A stretch of 45,783 nucleotides of DNA, from positions 1 through 45,783 of the forward strand of contig URQO01000009.1 in the NCBI GenBank assembly GCA_900550135.1, written 5' to 3'. The notes under the pieces were generated by a model. That model did no database searches and was not told where the DNA came from. It was given only the letters and a program-made list of their open reading frames with translations. Below, one piece after another: positions 7,625 to 15,971 of the stretch (position 1 is the first letter of the stretch; each line of letters begins with the position of its first letter). The position numbers were made by a program, and so were the translations under genes. The DNA comes from an uncultured Eubacterium sp. Its GTDB lineage: Bacteria; Bacillota; Clostridia; Lachnospirales; Lachnospiraceae.

Positions 7625-8680
7625 ATGGCCAACGGAAAGCTTACAGCTTACAGTGGAATGACTACTAAAATCAGGGCCATGAAGAAACGACTGATTTCTC
7701 CTTCCCAATATGAAGAAATTACACATTTTACTACTGTATCTGAATTGATTAGTTATCTTCAGACATTTCCTTCTTATGCAGAGGTTTTGTCAAATATTGA
7801 TGCAAGTCAGGCGCATCGTGGTGAGATTGAAGCCCGTATGACTTTTTCAACTTATCGGGATTTTTCTAAAATATTTCATTTTGCAGGCTCATCCCAAAAG
7901 AATTACCTGCAATTTTATTTTATGAAATATGAAATAGCCACCTTGAAGGCTTGTATGAGAAATATTATGGATAGTCGTTCAGGAACCGTTCCTGTGTTAG
8001 TAAACAAACACTTTAAGCAACATTCAAAACTGAATATTGACAATTTAATCAATTCTCTTACTATAGAGGATTTTGTAAATAATCTGTCTGGTTCTGTGTA
8101 CGAAAAACCACTAAAAAAAGTAATGAACTTGGAGAACCCTATTTTATTTGATTTCGAAATGTCTCTCGATTTATTCTTTTTTAATTATATATGGACACAT
8201 TCAGATAGTTTTGTTCCCAAGGGAGAAAAGTCATATTTCATAAACTCCTTTGGTTCACAGGTAGATTTGCTTAATATTATGTGGATTTACAGAATGAAAA
8301 AATATTATTCATTAGATGATTCACAAATTTATGCATTTTTAATACCTATATATTACAATCTTGACCGATCGACCATAAAAGATTTTGTTGAAGCAGAAAG
8401 TGACGATACATTTTTTGGTATACTTAATTCCTGCTACTACGGAAGAGTTTATGGATTTAATGATCACGATGACATGGAAACACAATTTGGTGGTATTTTA
8501 AATGATATTTATATGAATGATTTCAAAAATGCCCCATACTCACTGGCAGCAATCAATGCCTACCTTCATCTGAAGGGACTTGAAGTTGCAAAGGTTGTTA
8601 CAGCCATGGAGTGTATCCGTTACGGTTATAAGCCTGATGCCATCGCACATTATATAAATAGGAAGAAGGGGGTATTGTAA
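7625..8680 (+). CDS. ntpC: V-type ATP synthase subunit C (rotor-socket, d-type)
   Basis: The 351-residue product belongs to the V-ATPase AC39/d/NtpC family: mostly helical, with family-like patterns such as YLQFYFMKYEI and the closing stretch MECIRYGYKPDAIAHYINRKKGVL-type end (residues about 328-351). The subunit caps the membrane rotor ring and connects it to the central stalk D-F. It lies between subunits G/H and I here, while the Enterococcus hirae ntp operon has it after E; the order is therefore unusual relative to that model. The stop codon is directly followed by the ATG of the next gene, implying translational coupling. Confidence 0.9.
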   Translation: MANGKLTAYSGMTTKIRAMKKRLISPSQYEEITHFTTVSELISYLQTFPSYAEVLSNIDASQAHRGEIEARMTFSTYRDFSKIFHFAGSSQKNYLQFYFMKYEIATLKACMRNIMDSRSGTVPVLVNKHFKQHSKLNIDNLINSLTIEDFVNNLSGSVYEKPLKKVMNLENPILFDFEMSLDLFFFNYIWTHSDSFVPKGEKSYFINSFGSQVDLLNIMWIYRMKKYYSLDDSQIYAFLIPIYYNLDRSTIKDFVEAESDDTFFGILNSCYYGRVYGFNDHDDMETQFGGILNDIYMNDFKNAPYSLAAINAYLHLKGLEVAKVVTAMECIRYGYKPDAIAHYINRKKGVL

Positions 8681-10600
8681 ATGATAGAAAAGATGAGTTT
8701 TGTCACACTTGCCGGTCCTAAAACTGAAATCGACCATTTGGTAAATGACTACCTTAGCAAGCATGACATTCATTTAGAAAATGCCCTGACTGAGTTTAGT
8801 TCATCAGATCAATTTACTACTTTTACAGAGGAAAATCCTTTTAAGGCTGCTCTTAACAAAAGTCATGAATTAATGCAGTTGGTTAAAGATCCTGAAAAAG
8901 CCAAAATTGAGCAAATGACTGTAAAGGATGCTGAAAAGTTTCTTTACAAAATTGATGATTCTTTAGCTGATGTAAAAGATTCAATTTCAGATTTGAATTC
9001 TAACATCGAAAAGCTTGATGTTGACTATTCCCGGTTAGCGCCATTTAAAACATTAAACTATACTCTAAAGCGTATTAACGACATGGAGTTTTTCAAGTAT
9101 CGATTTGGAAAGATTCCACGTAGTAATTTTGACAAGTTTGAATCTTATTTAGATCCGGACATTAACGCTATTTTTATTTCTACTTTAACTGAAAGCGAAT
9201 ATGTATACGGAGTATTCTTTGCTCCTATTGATTATTTTGAGGAAGTTGAAAAAGATTTTAAGAATATAAGATTTGACGAAATTGATATTCCTAAAAAATA
9301 TAAAGGTTTTCCAAATGAAGAATGTTTGGAAATTGCAAAGCAAAAAGTAGAAATTGAAGAAAATATTAAAACAAAAGAAACTGAAATAAATCAGATTATT
9401 GAAAAGAATAAAAACAGACTTGTTTCAGCAATAAAAAGAATAGAAACAGCTTATAGCAATTTTGATGTTAGAAAACTTGCTGCTGTTACAAAGGATTCAG
9501 GAGTAACTTTTCAGGTTCTTTGTGGATGGATGACAACTAAGGAAGCAAAAAAATTACAAAAGGAAACTGATAATGATGTAAATGTTGTTTGTATTGTCAG
9601 CAACGATGTGGAAAACCACAAGACAATACCACCTACAAAGTTAAAAAACATCAGGCTTATCAAACCTTTTGAAATGTTTGTTAGAATGTATGGACTTCCT
9701 GCATATAATGAGTTTGACCCAACATGGTTTTTAACAATTACATATGCCTTTATTTTTGGTATTATGTTTGGAGATTTAGGTCAGGGGCTGTGTCTTGTTA
9801 TTGGTGGTGCCATATTATATAAGGTAAAGAAAATGGATTTGGCAGGTATTGTTTGTGCTGCAGGAGTTTTCTCTTGTATATTCGGTGCACTGTTTGGAAG
9901 TTTCTTTGGATATGAGTTTGAGTCACTTATTAGTCCACTGAATTCCATGATTACCCTTCCATTTTTAGGCAGTATTAATATTGTACTTGTAGCAGCCTTT
10001 TTATTTGGTTCTTTTGTTATATTAACAACAATGATATTAAATATCATAAATGCAATCAAACAAAAGAATTTAGGAAAAGCACTGTTTGGGCCAAATGCCG
10101 TAACCGGTTTTGTATTTTATGCAAGTATTATTGCTGTGATTATATTGTATATGACAGGCAATACACTACCGGGAACAATCGTTATGGTTGTAATGTTTGT
10201 AGTTCCTTTGATTCTTATATTCTTAGCGGAGCCACTAAAAAACATTTTACAGAAGAAAAAACCTATTGACGAATCACCGGGAATATTTGCAGCAACAGCA
10301 TTTTTCGAAGTTTTTGATTACTTAATCACTTACCTTTCAAATGCTCTGTCATTTTTGCGTATTGGCGTATTTGCCATTAGCCATGCTGCCATGATGCAGG
10401 TTGTTATGACATTAGCTGGTGCTGAAAATGGAGGCAGTGCCAATATAGTCGTTGTGATTGTAGGAAACATTATAGTTCTTGCAATGGAGGGACTGGTTGT
10501 TGGTATCCAGGTTCTTCGTTTGGAATATTACGAAATCTTTGGTCGTTTTTATGAAGGAAGTGGCAGAGAGTTCGTTCCATATAGAAAGAGAAACAAATAA
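8681..10600 (+). CDS. ntpI: V-type ATP synthase subunit I (a-type stator, ion channel)
   Basis: This 639-residue protein has a long soluble N-terminal half (about residues 1-345) with coiled-coil stretches near 85-120 and 215-260, then a membrane half with about seven or eight hydrophobic helices. That is the layout of V-ATPase subunit a/I, which supplies the two half-channels for ions moving to and from the rotor ring. Family motifs seen include DPTWFLTITYAFIFGIMFGDLGQG near 348 onward and the C-terminal helix with ALSFLRIGVFAISHAAM and GLVVGIQVLRLEYYEIFGRFY, which carries the stator arginine (LRIGVF or LRLEY arginines). Length is usual for the family. It is flanked by subunits C and K, with a 36-bp gap and GGAGG before K. 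Confidence 0.94.
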   Translation: MIEKMSFVTLAGPKTEIDHLVNDYLSKHDIHLENALTEFSSSDQFTTFTEENPFKAALNKSHELMQLVKDPEKAKIEQMTVKDAEKFLYKIDDSLADVKDSISDLNSNIEKLDVDYSRLAPFKTLNYTLKRINDMEFFKYRFGKIPRSNFDKFESYLDPDINAIFISTLTESEYVYGVFFAPIDYFEEVEKDFKNIRFDEIDIPKKYKGFPNEECLEIAKQKVEIEENIKTKETEINQIIEKNKNRLVSAIKRIETAYSNFDVRKLAAVTKDSGVTFQVLCGWMTTKEAKKLQKETDNDVNVVCIVSNDVENHKTIPPTKLKNIRLIKPFEMFVRMYGLPAYNEFDPTWFLTITYAFIFGIMFGDLGQGLCLVIGGAILYKVKKMDLAGIVCAAGVFSCIFGALFGSFFGYEFESLISPLNSMITLPFLGSINIVLVAAFLFGSFVILTTMILNIINAIKQKNLGKALFGPNAVTGFVFYASIIAVIILYMTGNTLPGTIVMVVMFVVPLILIFLAEPLKNILQKKKPIDESPGIFAATAFFEVFDYLITYLSNALSFLRIGVFAISHAAMMQVVMTLAGAENGGSANIVVVIVGNIIVLAMEGLVVGIQVLRLEYYEIFGRFYEGSGREFVPYRKRNK

Positions 10601-10636
10601 AAAAACAATTTTTTATAACATCAGGAGGATTTTATT

Positions 10637-11059
10637 ATGTTTATTAATGTTTTATTTACAGTAGTTTTATTTTTAACAATTGTACTTCCAATTATTGGAT
10701 ATTTTGTTGGAGAGCAGAGTAAAGGACGTTTCAAAAGAACTGTTGTAACAAACAGTTTAATGTTCTTTGGTACATTCTTACTTGGAACAATCTTTATTTT
10801 TACAAATACAGCAAACGCCGCAGTAGCAGCTGATGCAACTATTTCAAGTGGTTTAGGTCTTATTGCTGCAGGTCTTGCAATTGGTCTTTCATGTATCGGT
10901 TCAGGTTATGCCGTTGCAAGTTCAGCCAGCGCTGCCCTTGGAGCATTAAGTGAAGACTCAAGCGTTTTCGGTAAAGCACTTATCTTTGTTGCCTTGGCAG
11001 AAGGTATTGCTCTTTGGGGATTTATCGTAGCATTCCTTATCCTTACACACGTTGCTTAA
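10637..11059 (+). CDS. ntpK: V-type ATP synthase subunit K (membrane rotor ring)
   Basis: The 140-residue product has four hydrophobic segments: about 3-24, 38-60, 70-97 and 112-138. The last two form the classic c-type hairpin, with the ion-binding Glu at residue 122 in LAEGIALWGF and the loop GALSEDSSVFGKA between helices. The first two helices do not resemble a c-type hairpin, so the protein carries one carboxylate per four helices. At the position where many Na+-dependent c subunits have Gln (GQGYA), this protein has Ser89 (GSGYA), and Glu122 is followed by Gly rather than Ser/Thr, so ion choice cannot be read simply from the site. It lies after subunit I with a GGAGG site. Confidence 0.93.
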   Translation: MFINVLFTVVLFLTIVLPIIGYFVGEQSKGRFKRTVVTNSLMFFGTFLLGTIFIFTNTANAAVAADATISSGLGLIAAGLAIGLSCIGSGYAVASSASAALGALSEDSSVFGKALIFVALAEGIALWGFIVAFLILTHVA

Positions 11060-11085
11060 TTTGCCATCAGTGTTAGGAGGCTTTT

Positions 11086-11394
11086 ATGAAAATGTATTTA
11101 ATAAGCGACAATGTGGATACACTAACAGGTATGCGTTTGGCAGGCATTGAAGGTGAATTGGCCCATGGTCGAAAAGAGGCAAAAGCCGCAGTTGAAAAAG
11201 TTTTAAATGACAAAAAGCTTGGTATTCTACTGATTACAGAAAAATTAAGTTTTGAGATTCCAGAAATTATAGATGATATCAAACTTAACCGAAGACAGCC
11301 TTTATTAGTTGAAATACCTGACCGTCACGGTTTTGGTAGACAGAAGAATTTCATTACCAATTATATAAATGAAGCAATTGGAATTAAACTTTAG
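11086..11394 (+). CDS. ntpG: V-type ATP synthase subunit F (central stalk; NtpG)
   Basis: The 102-residue product has the compact alpha/beta pattern of V-ATPase subunit F: it begins MKMYLISDNVDTLTGMRLAG, a typical start for this family, contains a LGILLITEKL strand near residues 46-55, and ends with DRHGFGRQKNF, a conserved C-terminal stretch. With subunit D it forms the rotating central stalk. The gene lies 26 bp after subunit K with an AGGAGG site and 15 bp before subunit E. In the E. hirae naming this is NtpG; in archaeal naming AtpF. Confidence 0.9.
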   Translation: MKMYLISDNVDTLTGMRLAGIEGELAHGRKEAKAAVEKVLNDKKLGILLITEKLSFEIPEIIDDIKLNRRQPLLVEIPDRHGFGRQKNFITNYINEAIGIKL

Positions 11395-11409
11395 AAAGGA
11401 TACAGGGCT

Positions 11410-11982
11410 ATGACTATAGAAGAAAAAATGGAGCACTTTAGAGCTATTTCTCTTGAAAGTGCCAATAGCAGAAGCACTGAATCACTAAGTAGTTATAAAA
11501 AATCTTTAGATGATGAGCTTGAAGTTCATAAAGAAACTTCAACTCAGCTTTTTGAAGAATCAAAACGTGCTAGAATGAATCAGGTTAAGGCTAATTCAAA
11601 AAAGGATTTAGCTTCTGCCCAAATGATTATAAAAAAACAACTTACAAATAAACAATCGGAAATTAAGTCACATATTTTTAATTTAGTTAGGGAAAAGATT
11701 GCAGAATATAGAAGAACTCCTGCTTATGTTGCTGAATTAGAATTTCAAATTTCAAAGATTGTAGAAGATTACAAAGATTTAGACATTACTGTATATATAG
11801 ATTCAGAAGATGCCCATTTACTTGACACATTAAAAGCATCTTTTGATGTTAACATTGAAATTTATAATAAGGAATTTTTAGGTGGAACAAGAACAATTGT
11901 ACCTGAAAAGAATATTCTTATTGACAATTCATTTAAAACCCGTCTTGTTGAAGAACAGGAGAATTTTTCAGTTACTTTTTAG
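11410..11982 (+). CDS. ntpE: V-type ATP synthase subunit E (peripheral stalk)
   Basis: The 190-residue product has a long helical N-terminal half (about 1-100) rich in charged residues, suited to the coiled coil with subunit G/H, and a C-terminal alpha/beta part ending in LGGTRTIVPEKNILIDNSFKTR near residues 157-180, the conserved region of subunit E that binds the top of the catalytic head. The small size is normal for bacterial V-ATPases. It lies directly before subunit A, separated by 11 bp that carry the ribosome binding site of ntpA. Confidence 0.88.
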   Translation: MTIEEKMEHFRAISLESANSRSTESLSSYKKSLDDELEVHKETSTQLFEESKRARMNQVKANSKKDLASAQMIIKKQLTNKQSEIKSHIFNLVREKIAEYRRTPAYVAELEFQISKIVEDYKDLDITVYIDSEDAHLLDTLKASFDVNIEIYNKEFLGGTRTIVPEKNILIDNSFKTRLVEEQENFSVTF

Positions 11983-11993
11983 GAGGCAATCAA

Positions 11994-13760
11994 TTGGAAA
12001 AGATAGGAAAGATATATGGAATTAACGGTCCTGTTATCTACATTAAAGGTAAAACAGACTTTAAAATGGGTGAAATGGTTTACGTTAGTTCTGAAAGATT
12101 GGTTGGTGAAGTAATCGGACTTACATCTGAGATGACTACCATCCAGGTTTATGAAGAAACAAGTGGTCTTAAACCGGGCGAGCTTGTATATGGTACAGAC
12201 AGTGCTATTTTCGTCACTTTAGCCCCTGGTATACTTAACAACATTTTTGATGGTATTGAAAGACCTCTTAGTGAAATAGAAAAGCAATCAGGTGCCTTTA
12301 TTTCAAGAGGTGTCAACGTAAATTCACTTGACATCAATAAAAAATGGAATGTTCACATCACTGTTAATGTTGGCGAGTACATTTCAGGTGGCACAATTAT
12401 TGCTGAAACTCAGGAAACACACGCTATAGTTCACAAATCTATGGTTCCACCTTACATAAAAGGAACTGTTATTGATATTGTTGAAGATGGCGAATACACA
12501 ATTAATGATACAATCGTTACTATTAGAAAGGATGATGGTGAAACATTAGACCTTAGTCTTACACAAAAATGGCCTATCCGTCAGCCACGTCCTATAAACA
12601 AACGATATGGTACAACTGCTCCGCTTGTTACCGGACAAAGAATCATGGATACTTTGTTTCCATTGGCAAAAGGTGGAACTGCTGCCATCCCTGGTGGTTT
12701 TGGTACAGGAAAAACCATGAACCAGCATCAGATTGCAAAATGGGCTGATGCAGATATTATTATTTATATTGGTTGTGGTGAACGTGGAAATGAAATGACA
12801 CAGGTTCTTGAAGAATTTTCTGAACTTGTTGATCCAAAGTCAGGCAATCCACTTATGGACAGAACAACTCTTATTGCAAATACAAGTAACATGCCTGTTG
12901 CAGCACGTGAGGCTTCTATTTATACAGGTATTACACTTGCTGAATATTATCGTGATATGGGATATCATGTAGCCATTATGGCCGACTCAACATCAAGATG
13001 GGCCGAAGCTCTTCGTGAATTGTCAGGACGTTTGGAAGAAATGCCTGCCGAAGAAGGCTTCCCTGCATATCTTGCCAGTAGACTTTCGGCTTTCTATGAA
13101 AGAGCCGGCTACATGGAAAATCTAAACGGAACTGAAGGTTCAATCAGTATTATTGGTGCTGTTTCACCTCAGGGTGGTGACTTTTCAGAACCGGTTACTC
13201 AGAATACAAAGCGTTTCGTCCGTTGCTTCTGGGGACTTGACAAATCACTTGCTTATGCAAGACATTTCCCTGCTATTCACTGGCTTACAAGTTACAGTGA
13301 ATATGCTGATGAACTTGCCAACTGGTACAACACCAATGTAGGTCCTGATTTTACAACATGTAGAGGTCAGATTCTTGCATTACTTAATCAGGAAAGTTCT
13401 TTAATGGAAATTGTTAAACTTATTGGTAGTGATGTTCTTCCTGACGATCAGAAGCTTACACTTGAAATTGCCAGAGTTGTACGTCTTGGATTTTTACAGC
13501 AGAACGCATTCCATGACCAGGATACATGTGTTCCTTTAAAGAAGCAGTTGTTGATGATGAAAACCATTCTTTATTTATATGAAAAGTCATCAAAACTTAT
13601 TTCCATGGGCATCCCAATGTCTGTGCTAAAAGAAAATAACATATTTGAAAGAGTTATTTCCATCAAATATGATATACCTAACAACCAGTTATCAATGTTT
13701 GATGATTATAAAACAGCAATTGATGATTTCTATGCACAAATCATGGAAGAACAAGCATAA
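11994..13760 (+). CDS. ntpA: V-type ATP synthase catalytic subunit A
   Basis: The 588-residue catalytic subunit hydrolyses or makes ATP at the A/B interface of the soluble head. Domains in order: N-terminal beta barrel (1-70), the extra bulge domain specific to V/A-type A subunits (about 110-185), the nucleotide-binding core with P-loop GGFGTGKT at 234-241, GERGNEM near 262, the SRWAEALRE region near 338, and a helical C-terminus. The start is TTG at 11994, set by AGGAGG at a spacing of 7 nt; no in-frame ATG fits nearby. The length matches the family (about 585-595), and all P-loop residues are intact. Confidence 0.97.
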   Translation: MEKIGKIYGINGPVIYIKGKTDFKMGEMVYVSSERLVGEVIGLTSEMTTIQVYEETSGLKPGELVYGTDSAIFVTLAPGILNNIFDGIERPLSEIEKQSGAFISRGVNVNSLDINKKWNVHITVNVGEYISGGTIIAETQETHAIVHKSMVPPYIKGTVIDIVEDGEYTINDTIVTIRKDDGETLDLSLTQKWPIRQPRPINKRYGTTAPLVTGQRIMDTLFPLAKGGTAAIPGGFGTGKTMNQHQIAKWADADIIIYIGCGERGNEMTQVLEEFSELVDPKSGNPLMDRTTLIANTSNMPVAAREASIYTGITLAEYYRDMGYHVAIMADSTSRWAEALRELSGRLEEMPAEEGFPAYLASRLSAFYERAGYMENLNGTEGSISIIGAVSPQGGDFSEPVTQNTKRFVRCFWGLDKSLAYARHFPAIHWLTSYSEYADELANWYNTNVGPDFTTCRGQILALLNQESSLMEIVKLIGSDVLPDDQKLTLEIARVVRLGFLQQNAFHDQDTCVPLKKQLLMMKTILYLYEKSSKLISMGIPMSVLKENNIFERVISIKYDIPNNQLSMFDDYKTAIDDFYAQIMEEQA

Positions 13761-13771
13761 GGAGGTGCCAT

Positions 13772-15154
13772 ATGGCTATAGAATATTTAGGATTAAGCGA
13801 AATAAATGGGCCTTTGGTTGCTCTTGAAGGTGTTAAAGATGCCGCTTATGATGAAATAGTTGAATTTAAAATGAATGACGGTGAAGAAAAAAGACTTGGC
13901 CGTATTATTGAGATAAATGAAGATAAAGCAGTAATTCAGGTTTTTGAGGGTTCTGAAGGAATGTCTCTTACAAATACCCACACAAAATTAACAGGTCATC
14001 CAATGGAAGTCGCCCTATCTACTGATATTTTAGGACGTACTTTTAACGGTATCGGTAAACCTATAGACGGTCTTGCTCCTGTTAGTGGTGAAAAAAGAGA
14101 CGTAAACGGTATGCCTCTTAATCCTGTCAGCCGTGAATACCCAAGAAACTATATTCGTACAGGTATATCCGCTATTGATGGTCTTACTACTTTGATTCGT
14201 GGACAGAAGCTTCCTATATTTTCAGGAAACGGTCTTCCACACGACCAGTTAGCTGCTCAGTTAGTTAACCAGTCATCACTTGGTGATGATACAGATGAAA
14301 AGTTTGCCGTAGTTTTCGCAGCCATGGGTGTAAAAAATGACGTAGCTGACTTCTTTAAAAAGTCATTTGAAGAATCAGGTGCATTGGAACATACCGTTAT
14401 GTTTCTTAATATGGCAAATGACCCTGTTGTTGAGCGTCTTATTACTCCAAAGGTTGCTCTTACAGTTGCAGAATATCTGGCATACGAAAAAGATATGCAT
14501 ATTCTTGTTATCTTAACTGATATGACAACATATGCTGAAGCTATGCGTGAGGTTTCCTCATCAAAAGGAGAGATTCCTTCACGTAAAGGTTATCCTGGAT
14601 ATCTTTACAGTGAACTTGCTACTATTTACGAACGTGCCGGCATTATTAAAGGGGCCAAGGGTTCAGTTACTCAGATTCCTATTTTAACAATGCCAAATGA
14701 CGATATTACTCATCCTATTCCTGACTTAACAGGATATATTACAGAAGGACAGATTACACTTGACCGTTCACTTTATGGTCAGGGTATTTACCCACCAATC
14801 AATGTTTTACCTTCTCTTTCACGTCTTATGAAAGACGGTATTGGCGAAGGTTTTACAAGAGATGACCATCAGGATGTTGCAAACCAGCTTTTCTCAGCTT
14901 ATGCAAAAGTTGGAGATGCAAGGGCTTTAGCTTCAGTTATCGGTGAAGATGAATTATCACCAACTGACAAAAAATACCTTGAATTTGGTAAAGCTTTTGA
15001 AGCCCAGTTTATTGGTCAGGGTATTGGTGTCAACAGAAACATTATTGAAACGCTTAATCTTGGTTGGAAATTGCTTCATATACTTCCTAAAGAGGAACTT
15101 GATAGAATTGATACTAAGATTTTGGATAAATATTATGACGCATTTGCAGAATAA
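13772..15154 (+). CDS. ntpB: V-type ATP synthase regulatory subunit B
   Basis: The 460-residue product is the non-catalytic partner of subunit A in the hexameric head. It has the beta-barrel start (LGLSEINGPLVALEGVKD), a core that resembles the ATPase fold but has SGNGLPHDQLAAQ where A has its P-loop, as is normal for B, and the conserved SRKGYPGYLYSELATIYERAG region near 270-290. It starts with ATG after AGGAGG, 11 bp downstream of subunit A, and is followed 15 bp later by subunit D. Length is usual for the family. Confidence 0.97.
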   Translation: MAIEYLGLSEINGPLVALEGVKDAAYDEIVEFKMNDGEEKRLGRIIEINEDKAVIQVFEGSEGMSLTNTHTKLTGHPMEVALSTDILGRTFNGIGKPIDGLAPVSGEKRDVNGMPLNPVSREYPRNYIRTGISAIDGLTTLIRGQKLPIFSGNGLPHDQLAAQLVNQSSLGDDTDEKFAVVFAAMGVKNDVADFFKKSFEESGALEHTVMFLNMANDPVVERLITPKVALTVAEYLAYEKDMHILVILTDMTTYAEAMREVSSSKGEIPSRKGYPGYLYSELATIYERAGIIKGAKGSVTQIPILTMPNDDITHPIPDLTGYITEGQITLDRSLYGQGIYPPINVLPSLSRLMKDGIGEGFTRDDHQDVANQLFSAYAKVGDARALASVIGEDELSPTDKKYLEFGKAFEAQFIGQGIGVNRNIIETLNLGWKLLHILPKEELDRIDTKILDKYYDAFAE

Positions 15155-15169
15155 TTAGGAGGCAAAGTT

Positions 15170-15784
15170 TTGAACTTAAATACAGTACCTACAAAAGGTA
15201 ATTTAATGGCTGCTAAAAGTTCCCTTGCTCTTGCCCGCCAGGGATATGAACTTATGGATAAAAAAAGAAATATTCTTATCCGTGAAATTATGGACCTTAC
15301 GGCAAAAGCTGATGAGATTCAAAATGAAATCGATAAAACTTTTACTTCAGCCTATGCAGCACTTGAAAAAGCAAATATTGAATTAGGTATCAAAAATGTA
15401 GAGACTTTTGCATTTAATGTAACACCTGAACAGGATGTTCACATTAAAACCCGAAGTGTTATGGGTACTGAAATTCCACTTGTTAAACATACAGAGAAAA
15501 TCAGAAACCCTGTTTACTCATTTTATGGCACTACAGAGTCTTTAGATGAAGCAAAGTCCAATTTTGAAAAAGTTAAGGATTTGACTATAAGACTTTCCAT
15601 GGTAGAAAATGCCGCTTATCGTCTTGCTTACAATATTAAAAAGACTCAAAAACGTGCAAATGCTCTTCAAAACATTACAATTCCTAACTATGAGGTTCTT
15701 GTTAAAACAATTGAGAATGCCTTAGAAGAAAAGGAAAGAGAAGAATTTACAAGACTTAAAGTTATAAAGTCAAGAGTTAAATAA
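15170..15784 (+). CDS. ntpD: V-type ATP synthase subunit D (central rotor shaft)
   Basis: The 204-residue product is helical at both ends (about 10-70 and 125-195), forming the antiparallel coiled coil that reaches into the A3B3 head, with a short middle region. The start LNTVPTKGNLMAAKSSLALARQGYELMDKKRNIL is shifted only in its first residues from the usual NPTRMNLL-type start; residues 8-30 match the conserved N-terminal shaft. The start codon is TTG at 15170, 7 nt after AGGAGG. It is the last gene of the operon and is followed by a long hairpin terminator. Confidence 0.95.
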   Translation: MNLNTVPTKGNLMAAKSSLALARQGYELMDKKRNILIREIMDLTAKADEIQNEIDKTFTSAYAALEKANIELGIKNVETFAFNVTPEQDVHIKTRSVMGTEIPLVKHTEKIRNPVYSFYGTTESLDEAKSNFEKVKDLTIRLSMVENAAYRLAYNIKKTQKRANALQNITIPNYEVLVKTIENALEEKEREEFTRLKVIKSRVK

Positions 15785-15791
15785 ATTTATT

Positions 15792-15880
15792 AAAAAGGTG
15801 AGGTTTGAATTTTTAATTTTATTGTTATAATTTATTTTAAATATAAATTATTAACAATAGTTTCTAACTTTACCTTTTTT
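15792..15880 (+). terminator. Long hairpin terminator of the V-ATPase operon
   Basis: AAAAAGGT with the following GTT and GAA (15792-15808) pairs with the segment ending at ACCTTTTTT (15862-15880), with two G-T pairs. The inner part also pairs: ATTGTT and TAATTTAT against ATAAATTA and AACAAT. The T-run at 15875-15880 closes the structure. It lies 8 bp after the stop codon of subunit D. The remaining bases to 15971 hold an AT-rich spacer and the dacA ribosome binding site. Confidence 0.7.
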
Positions 15881-15971
15881 ATTATCATAAAATAGAATCA
15901 TTATCATTGATTTTTATAATTCTTTTTAGTAAACTAATATGAGACATATTTAAAGAAAAAAGAGGCTTTTT

